From Notamacropus eugenii (lineage: Eukaryota > Chordata > Mammalia > Diprotodontia > Macropodidae), in contig NC_092878.1 in assembly GCF_028372415.1 (NCBI RefSeq), positions 29,990,903-30,054,902 on the forward strand: DNA of 64,000 bases, written 5' to 3'. Each line of letters begins with the position of its first letter. The stretch's first letter is position 1. Both the position numbers and the translations under genes were made by a program. The notes beneath the pieces are model-generated. The model saw only the letters and a list, made by a program, of their open reading frames with translations. It was not told the origin of the DNA and searched no databases. Positions 57,565 to 64,000 of the stretch are shown piece after piece.

Positions 57565-58120
57565 AGCACAAGGAAAGTTAGGAAGAGGATTCAGTTTGGA
57601 GGTAAAGATAATGAGTTCGGTTTTGGACATGCTGAGTTTATGATATCTATGGGATGTCCAGTTTGAGATGTCCAATAATAGGCAGCTGGAGATGTAAGAC
57701 TGGAGGTCAGAAGAGAGGTTAATGTGGGATAAAGTAGATTTTTCTTAATCACCAGCATAGAAATAATCATTGTATCCATGGAAACTAACAAAATCACCAA
57801 GTAAAAGAAGAGGAAGAGGGCCCAGGACAGATAGCTATGGCACATCTGTGGTAAGTGGGTATGATTTGGATGAAGCTCCAGCAAAGAAGAGCAAAAGGGG
57901 TGGTCAATTAGGAAGGAGGAGTACCAGAAGAAAGTATCCCAGAAAAGGAGAAGAAGGTAAACACAGGCTCAAAGTTTACAGAGAGGTCAAGAAGCATGAA
58001 GCCTGAGAAAAGACCCATGTTTCTCTCTAATAGCCTGTAAGTTGCCTGAGGGAAGGGACTCATATAATGTAGTGGGGGCAGTTCATAGGTATTTGATAAA
58101 TTCTTTGTTGAATGAATGAA
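57565..58120 (+). mobile_element. L2 LINE 3' part
   Basis: 'gttcggttttggacatgctg', 'agtttgagatgtccaataat', 'aggcagctggagatgtaaga', 'ggcccaggacagatagctat', 'cagagaggtcaagaagcatg', and the end 'ttctttgttgaatgaatgaa'. Confidence 0.85.
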
Positions 58121-58246
58121 CCAAGATACTCAATAGCTTCTTAAAAGATTGTCTTAGCAGTCCACACAGACATGGATGAAGCATGTATATTGCACAGATC
58201 AAGATCATGATACTTAACTGGAGAGATGGCACATGGAATTAATCCA

Positions 58247-58271
58247 TCTTTTTTTTTTTTTTTTTTTTTTG
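58247..58271. repeat. Poly(T) tract
   Basis: Twenty-odd T in a row; possibly the tail of an unrecognised minus-strand retroposon. Confidence 0.9.
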
Positions 58272-58507
58272 TGATAGACACTGGACATAAACAATTGCCT
58301 AAACCCAGAATTGGATAGGAGGAAGAAATCAAACTGGATTCTATTTGGGAAATTGCAAAGCACTTTTACTGATTCTAAACTGTTTTCTCTTCCTTTGCAA
58401 TTTAGAAAAATGGTCCCCTCAAAAAAGTCATGAACAGGGATTTTACAACTGAGATAATCAGGAAACTGGGACAGGATGCTTCCTCATAAGTTTTTTTCTT
58501 TATAAAG

Positions 58508-58692
58508 CAGAGGTTCTTAACTTTTTGTGTGTGGCAATCTAGTGAAGCCTATGGACCCCTTCTCAGAATAATGTTTTTAAATGAATAAAATAAAATACAT
58601 AGGGATTGCAAATAAAACCCATTATTTTGAAATACAAATTTCAAAATAGTAAAAACAGACAAAACTTCAGACTCCAGCTTAAGAATGCCTAC
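58508..58692. mobile_element. hAT-type MITE ('gttcttaac' family)
   Basis: Left end 'cagaggttcttaactttttg', inside 'tctagtgaagcctatggacc', 'ccttctcagaataatgtttt', 'aaataaaatacatagggatt', right end 'gcttaagaatgcctac'. Same family as 24,775, 37,317 and 52,885. Confidence 0.8.
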
Positions 58693-58724
58693 TTTAGAGA
58701 ACTCTTTTTCCTCACTTCCCAATT

Positions 58725-59505
58725 TACAATCAATCAACATTTACTAAGCACCTATAATATGCCAGGCACTATGCTAAGCATTGGGGATGCAAAAAGGCAA
58801 ACGACAGCTTCTACCCTCCAGAATCTTATAAGGAGACATGTAAACAAATATATACAAAGAAGCTATATATGGGACAAATAAGAAATAATTACCAGAAAGA
58901 AGGTACTAGAATTGAGGCTGAGAAAACCTCCTTATAAAAGATGGAACATTAGCTGAATGAGGGGAGTGGAAAGAGGATAACACTGTATACAGTTATAGCT
59001 ACATTGTGTAAATGCTACTTTTGATAGACTTGGCTCTTGCAAGGCAAGGTTCTAGGACAACTCCATAAGGCTCATGATGGAAAATATTATCCACATCCAG
59101 AGAAAGAATTGTGGCATTTGAATGCAGATGGAAGCAGACTATTTGCTGTCTCTCTTTTGTTTTGTTTCTTCTTTCTCATGGTTCATTCCGTTGGTTATAA
59201 TTCTTCTTTACAATATAACTAAAATGAAAATATGTCTAATATGAATGTATATGGACAGCCTATATCAGATTGCATGCCATCTTGGGGAGCGTATGGAGGG
59301 GGAGAAAATTTAAAACTCAAAAGCTTGTGGGACTGAATGTTGTAAACGAAAAATAAATATATTTTAAAAATAGGAAAAAAAAGATGGAATTTTCGTTGAG
59401 AAGTCCGAGAAGTCAGTAGGTGAAGCGGAGGAAGGATAGCATTCCAAGGACGGGAGACAGCCAGAGAAAATGCCTTAATTTACCTGTGGTTTTAGAAATC
59501 ACAAC
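58725..59505 (+). mobile_element. L2 LINE 5'-proximal part, split by an L1
   Basis: 'caatcaacatttactaagca', 'tgccaggcactatgctaagc', 'attggggatgcaaaaaggca', 'aaggtactagaattgaggct', then after the L1 'gaggaaggatagcattccaa', 'gggagacagccagagaaaat'. The two halves join when the L1 is removed. Confidence 0.85.
58947..59378 (+). mobile_element. L1 3' end inserted in L2
   Basis: 'aacactgtatacagttatag', 'aaggctcatgatggaaaata', 'ttatccacatccagagaaag', 'gcctatatcagattgcatgc' are the L1 ORF2-end/3' UTR. An A-rich tail lies at 59,341-59,380. The exact 11-bp duplication 'aaaagatggaa' flanks it (58936-58946, 59379-59389), partly sharing its A-run with the tail. Confidence 0.9.
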
Positions 59506-59689
59506 AATGAGTAACAATAATGATTAATAAAGTGCTGCTTCCCACCCTTTGTTGCTTTTAAGAACTCCAGTTGATCTCCCCCAGGGACCACCCAACCTCA
59601 TTTGGCTTCCATCCTACCTCCTCTTAGGAGACTGATGATATCTCCTTTACAGAGTATAGGTGGGCAAGCTGAATTCGAACTCTATTAAT

Positions 59690-59850
59690 GCTAGAAGAGA
59701 CCTTAAAAAGCTCATAGAATCAACTGGTTCTACTGTTTCATTTTAAAGATGGAATCTGAGGCCCAAAGAGGTTAAGTGTTTGTCCGTGGCCATACAAGTA
59801 GTAATAGAGATGCACTTTGAACTCCCACATAGACTTCAAATCAGGTGGTT
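59690..59850 (+). repeat. MIR-like repeat
   Basis: 'agaagagaccttaaaaagct', 'catagaatcaactggttcta', 'aatctgaggcccaaagaggt', 'taagtgtttgtccgtggcca'. Confidence 0.7.
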
Positions 59851-60319
59851 TTCCTACAATATTAGACCAGATATTAATCAACACCGCCAACTCTTGGGGC
59901 AGGCAGAGTTAGAGTTGGGCTACCTCCATAAGCTAACAGGAGCCTAAGTAAATTCTGCCTAGTGGTGCTTAGAGAAATGGTGTGTTGAGCAGAGACCTCC
60001 CATACTGCCAGCATATCTTCCCGTAGAGCTGCAAAAAGATAAGTAGCTCTTAGGCTAGTTTAAGAGGTTTGAGTACATAATCCCCAGTTTCTTTGGGTGC
60101 CTCCACTCGAGCAGACCTCTCTCAGAGATAAGATAAGTCGTATCTCTCTGGTCACAAATTTTTAAATCCCCAATTTCTTCCAGCTCCTTTCCTTCCCCAA
60201 AGTGCTTTGCACAAGACTGATCCCTGGAGAAAAGTCTAATGGGCACTGCCTTTATGTTTCCTTCCAGGCTTCGTTTGGGATATTAAAATCTCTCCTTTGA
60301 AAAGGGCTTTAGAGGCTTT
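59851..60319. other. No feature recognised
   Basis: No gene or repeat supported; GC content begins to climb toward the CpG island. Confidence 0.4.
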
Positions 60320-60475
60320 TAGATTGCTTACTAGCTCTGGGCAAGTCACTTAACCTCATGGACCTCAGTTTCCAGCTCTGTCAAATGAGTAAGAAGGAAA
60401 TGGCAAATCCCTCCAGTATCTTTGCCAAAACCCCCAGAGAGGGGTCATGAAGGGTTGGACACGCCTGACAACCTG
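60320..60475 (+). repeat. MAR1-type SINE, 3' part
   Basis: 'gctctgggcaagtcacttaa', 'aaggaaatggcaaatccctc', 'cagtatctttgccaaaaccc', 'gagaggggtcatgaagggtt ggacacgcct'. Confidence 0.85.
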
Positions 60476-60479
60476 TCCT

Positions 60480-61600
60480 GAGAGCGCTGCAAGGCGGGAC
60501 TTTGGACCAGCACGCTGCGTGGGGCTGCAGGATTGTGGGGAGCAGCATCCCTGCGGATCACCTCTGGGTATTTGTGATAAGCCTCTAGTGGCCCCCAAGT
60601 CTGTCTCCCCACACCTTCTAATACAAGCCTAAGCTTGGAGCCTTCCCTTGTCTTTGGAGACCACACCGAACCCCGCTTTACAGGGGAGAAGCTGGGGCTC
60701 AAAGGGGTTGCATGGCACGCGCATGATCAGGCACCCCCTCATGGCACCTCCAGCCTCCCCCCTGCCCCCCCCCGACCATGGAGGGGCCTTAAGGGCGGTG
60801 TAGCGCTCAAGGCTGCAGGAGCCCGGTCCAAACCTCGGCGTCCTGCCCGGGACGGGAGCACGTGGGTGGAGTCCCCGCCCTGCGCCTAGCCCTTAATTAA
60901 TGGTCTGAGTTGCACGGCCCTGACCATGGGCCACCAGGGATCTCCGCCCTTACAGGGAGCTCACGCGCAGTACCTGTCGGACTAGCCGTAGGACCGGGCT
61001 CTACCTTTCTCCCCCCACCCCTCCCCCAATTCGGTTCTGCTGACGGCGTTACCGCCGAATCAGGCTATTGTTAGGCCCCCGCGGAGGGGTTCTGATTGTG
61101 AATAGCGCGGCCCAATCAGAGAGCGGGTCGAACGTTGGCGCTGCCGTTTGAGCCGCTGCGTTCGGCCCGAAGCTGAGTTCTCGGCTGGGGTGCGGAGGCG
61201 GAGCGGGAGCTGAGTGCTTGGCTAGGCGGCGGAGGCGGAGTGGGAGGCGGGAGACCGCGGCTTTGGGATTTGGATTGTGGGGGCGACCGGTCTGCCGGAG
61301 TGGGCAGCCCGGGATGGGGTAACAGCCCGGCTGACGGAGGGCGGTGCCTGAGCGTGCGAGACCGGTCCGGAGGGGAGCTCGAGGAGTCCGCGGCGGAGCC
61401 AGGGCCCAGGGCCCGCCGGGCCTCCGGCGTCTGGGGCGACGTTAGCCTAGGGCCTGACCGGCGACGAGCGGGGGGCCGCAAGAGCCGCAGACCCGAGGGA
61501 CCGGAAATAGAGACTGGGAGTCTAGGGGAAAGGTCTTCTGGGGTGAAGGCCTGGGACTGGTTGGTGGGCAGTGACCGGGAGGAGCGTGGACGAGTCTGTG
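60480..61600 (+). promoter_or_regulatory. CpG island with CCAAT/E2F-like promoter
   Basis: A CpG-rich interval against an AT-rich background. The best promoter block is at 61,100-61,160: a CCAAT box (61112-61116, 'cccaatcaga'), an E2F-like TTGGCGC (61135-61141) and, 5 bases after it, TTTGAG (61147-61152), similar to but not identical with the CHR element TTTGAA. No TATA box is present, typical of CpG-island housekeeping promoters. The coding donor downstream implies transcription to the right, starting around 61,130-61,200. Confidence 0.7.
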
Positions 61601-62074
61601 GGGAGTGACTGGAGAGGAGCGTGGACAAGTTGGTGGGGAGTGACTGGGGAGGAGCGTGGACGAGTGACCGGGAAGGAGCGTGGACGAGTCGGTGGGGAGT
61701 GACTGGAGAGGAGCGTGGACAAGTTGGTGGGAAGTGACTGGGGAGGAGCGTGGACGAGTGACCGGGAAGGAGCGTGGACGAGTCGGTGGGGAGTGACTGG
61801 AGAGGAGCGTGGACAAGTTGGTGGGGAGTGACTGGGGAGGAGCGTGGACGAGTGACCGGGAAGGAGCGTGGACGAGTCTGTGGGGAGTGACTGGAGAGGA
61901 GCGTGGACAAGTCGGTGGGGAGTGACTGGAGAGGAGCGTGGACAAGTTGGTGGGGAGTGACTGGGGAGGAGCGTGGACGAGTGACCGGGAAGGAGCGTGG
62001 ACGAGTCGGTGGGGAGTGACTGGAGAGGAGCGTGGACGAGTCGGTGGGGAGTGACCGGAGAGGAGCGTGGAAGG
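61594..62074 (+). repeat. Higher-order minisatellite in the gene leader
   Basis: Eleven 35-bp units and four 24-bp units. The units start at 61594, 61629, 61664 (24), 61688, 61723, 61758 (24), 61782, 61817, 61852 (24), 61876, 61911, 61946, 61981 (24), 62005 and 62040. The first nine form three exact-length 94-bp blocks (35+35+24). The 24-mer equals the 35-mer minus an internal 11 bp between two GT steps. Every unit contains 'ggagcgtgga'. The plus strand of the 35-mer has 19 G and 4 C. Unit lengths are not multiples of three overall, so long minus-strand frames across it are artefacts. Confidence 0.97.
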
Positions 62075-62296
62075 GTCCGTGGGGAGTGACTTAGAGAAGG
62101 GTCAGTGGCGGGGGAAGGAGCGGGGTGTGGACAAACAGACCTGAGGGCTTGGAATTGAGGGTAGGAGACACGGAAGTGGCAGGAGCAGGCCCGAGCCCCA
62201 GCGGGGCTCGTGGAAGTGGACGAGAGGGAGTTGAAGCGAAGGTGGTGACACCGAGGGTTTGTAGCAAGTGGAAGAGGTGGTGGCTAGAGAAGGTCA

Positions 62297-62365
62297 ATGG
62301 GTGGAAAGGGATCAGGACGAGGAGGAGGGGAGTGGCGGAGAGGTGCGAGACACCCGCAGAAATGA
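62297..62365 (+). CDS. Upstream ORF overlapping the exon's main ATG
   Basis: ATG 62297 opens 22 codons ending in TGA at 62363-62365; this stop overlaps the next ATG at 62362 as ATGA. A minimal uORF (ATG-GGG-TAA) sits at 61314-61322. These would lie in the leader of the gene if it is transcribed rightwards from 61.15 kb without an earlier splice. Function is inferred only from position. Confidence 0.35.
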   Translation: MGGKGSGRGGGEWRRGARHPQK

Positions 62366-62475
62366 GGCACCGGAGGCTGGTGAGGCTGACCCTGCTGCAG
62401 CATCTCGAGGCCGCCTATGGCTTAAAGATCCAGAGCGCTCGCGGCCGGCAGGAGTCTCGGGCGATAACTTTTAGG
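62362..62475 (+). CDS. Candidate first coding exon, 38 codons, unidentified gene
   Basis: ATG 62362 starts a frame that reaches a good donor, AGG|GTAAGA, exactly at a codon boundary (exon end 62475, GT at 62476-62477, phase 0). The peptide is basic and Leu-rich: M-R-H-R-R-L at the start, then an L-L-Q-H-L-E-A-A-Y-G-L segment that could be amphipathic or a short targeting-like helix. I recognise no family. The frame is also open upstream to about 62,125 without an ATG. Kozak context is 'gcagaaATGa' (A at -3). If the real start is in a later exon this is 5' UTR. Downstream exons are outside the window or not recognised. Confidence 0.4.
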
Positions 62476-62589
62476 GTAAGACCAGGGGGAAGAGGGCTGA
62501 GGGAGGACATCCGAAGGCTAGTAAGAGTCACTGTGAACCAAACTGGTGAAAGTGGAGCATTAATTTTGTCCAGAAAAGAGGACAGGATG

Positions 62590-62935
62590 ATAGCTAACGT
62601 ATCTCTAGAGCTACCTATGTGCCAGGGGAAAGAAACTGAGAGGTTAAGTGGTTAAGCGGTCAAGTGACTTGTCTGGGATCACACAGATCTTCTGACTCCA
62701 GACCTCGCTCTTTGTTCACACACCCATTTAGCTGCATGTTTAAAACTAGAAAGAAACTTAGAAACTATCTCCTCTAACTCACGGTTTTACAGAGGAGGAA
62801 ACAGGCCCAGAGAGAGCTTCAGTAATTTGCCCAGAATCACGCAACTATTCTACAAAATAGATTCTGAACCTAGGTTTTTCTGACTGTTTGCTAGTCCATG
62901 CCGCTTCTCGATTTTACACATGATAAGCCATATGG
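62590..62935 (+). repeat. Two MIR-family SINE remnants
   Basis: 62,590-62,720: 'gctacctatgtgccagggga', 'gtgacttgtctgggatcaca'. 62,745-62,930: 'agaaacttagaaactatctc', 'ttttacagaggaggaaacag', 'gcccagaatcacgcaactat'. Confidence 0.7.
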
Positions 62936-63039
62936 TGAAGATGTCAAGATTTACTGTTGGTTATAACTAATGTTTCTATAGTACCTTAAGGTTTCAGATT
63001 ACTCCATGTACTTGATTTTATCTGAACCTTACAACAACC

Positions 63040-63110
63040 CCTTGAAGTGTGTGTGTATCTTTCTCTGTATATATACATGTGTGCGTGTGTGTATACACAC
63101 ACACTACATG
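63040..63110. repeat. Mixed TG/TA/CA simple repeat
   Basis: Short TG, TA and CA runs with palindromic character ('gtgtgtgtatacacacac'). Confidence 0.85.
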
Positions 63111-63281
63111 TTATTATTATTCCTGTTTTTCAATCTGAAGTTCATAGAGGTTAAGTGAGTATTTGTGATTATTTTCTGAGGCTTTTGTGGGCTATCAGGA
63201 AGGGTGGTTCATTTAAAAAGAATGGTGTTTTCTGAATGGTTCAGTGGAAATGGTTAAGTACTGAAGAGGAGTTCTGGTTAA

Positions 63282-63287
<6 letters not shown>

Positions 63288-63340
<53 letters not shown>

Positions 63341-63341
63341 T
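63288..63341. repeat. (TG)n microsatellite
   Basis: About 27 TG units with one TATG interruption. Confidence 0.97.
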
Positions 63342-64000
63342 ACTTAGATTAATTAATACAGCTTCTTTTATGTGGTCCTGTTGTGTATATTTGTTACAGC
63401 TGGTTTTTGAGTGCATAATAGTTAATTGAATCTGATTATGCCCAAACCTAATTTTTGCTATTGTCAGCTTTATGTCATAAAACATTTTTTAACTAGGTAG
63501 TTAAATTGACACTTTTTTGTTTCTACTGATTATTTACCAATATGATAGTCTCTTCAGTTGTTTCATTCTCTACCCAAGATTTTATACCTATGAGATAGTA
63601 ATTTCAAAGATTTCAAGAAATTGAAGGAAAAGATTTAGAAATGTGATGTGAGCCATGTAATATTTTTGAGATAGCATTATGTTCTACAAATGCATAAAGA
63701 AGACTAAAATGATTGACAGATGGAGAAGGTCTTTGCAAGACATAGCCCTTGATTTTTTTCCACTCATAAAATCAAGGAATTTATTTCATAATTTAAAAAA
63801 ATCGTGTATCAAGCATCTATATACTATGTTTTAGGTGCTGAACAATACTTAAGATCTTGTCGGTAGAGTAGAAACTGACTAGTGGACACATTGTATTGGA
63901 CAAACAGCCATGCAGAATATTACTCAAATATGAGAATGAACAGTCATATTATATTATATAAAGTAAGTATGAATGTCTTTAAGAGATAAGTGTAAATCAG
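63342..64000. other. No feature recognised
   Basis: AT-rich; possibly intron of the gene starting at 62.4 kb. A weak L2-like phrase lies at 63,805-63,845. Confidence 0.4.

Noticed and set aside
61116..61945. Long minus-strand frames (264 and 167 codons) rich in Ser/Pro/His
   Set aside because: They are the antisense of the 35/24-bp minisatellite; repetition and lack of stops come from the repeat.
1..64000. CRISPR arrays, rRNA/tRNA genes, toxin-antitoxin or defence-type systems
   Set aside because: The DNA is vertebrate and transposon-rich. tRNA-like sequence occurs only inside SINEs, and spaced repeats are microsatellites or a minisatellite.

Overview
The window is vertebrate nuclear DNA and almost certainly from a marsupial. 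The evidence is its repeat set: tRNA-derived SINEs of the MAR1/WSINE kind ('cagctaggtggtgcagtggatag' heads with 'ggaaatggcaaaccactcc' bodies), CORE-SINEs of the MIR/THER type, abundant L2 and CR1/L3 LINE remnants, RTE (BovB-like) LINE pieces with SINEs that share their tail, and an L1 family whose ORF2 C-terminus and 3' UTR match what I know of marsupial L1. The species cannot be fixed from the sequence alone. There are no bacterial-style operons, CRISPR arrays or rRNA/tRNA genes; most open reading frames are chance or repeat-derived.

Layout. 1-5.46 kb: intron-like DNA with old SINEs. 5.465-5.99 kb: a likely terminal coding exon (acidic C-terminus, stop, 3' UTR, AATAAA) of an unidentified plus-strand gene. 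6-10 kb: CR1/L3, L2 and L1 scraps. 10.4-14.6 kb: two adjacent minus-strand L1 insertions; the first carries a processed pseudogene of ERH inside a 13-bp target duplication, the second is young, with an open ORF2 C-terminus and a perfect 21-bp target duplication. 15.2-21.5 kb: L2, an RTE-tail element, and a plus-strand L1 (ORF1 and ORF2 remnants) itself hit by a hAT-type MITE and a SINE. 21.5-45.6 kb: gene-free DNA packed with SINEs, L2, L1 3' ends, further MITE copies and simple repeats. 45.7-47.1 kb: a CpG island with a probable promoter and a first exon ending in a perfect splice donor at 46,570/46,571. 47.1-60.4 kb: simple repeats, an RTE LINE fragment, a probable solitary LTR, and an L1-in-L2 nest. 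60.5-62.5 kb: a second CpG island with CCAAT and E2F-like boxes, a G-rich leader containing a 35/24-bp higher-order minisatellite, and a 38-codon exon start with a good donor at 62,475/62,476. 62.6-64 kb: SINEs and a TG repeat.

Reading of the whole: all three gene ends (one tail, two heads) lie on the plus strand. The tail belongs to a gene starting left of the window; the two CpG-island genes run right, the last one out of the window. None could be named. The regions between are a record of layered transposon insertions, several with target-site duplications readable directly. I found no convincing undescribed enzyme system; the best candidates for follow-up are the minisatellite leader at 61.6-62.1 kb, the two promoters, the unnamed terminal exon and the nested ERH retrocopy.
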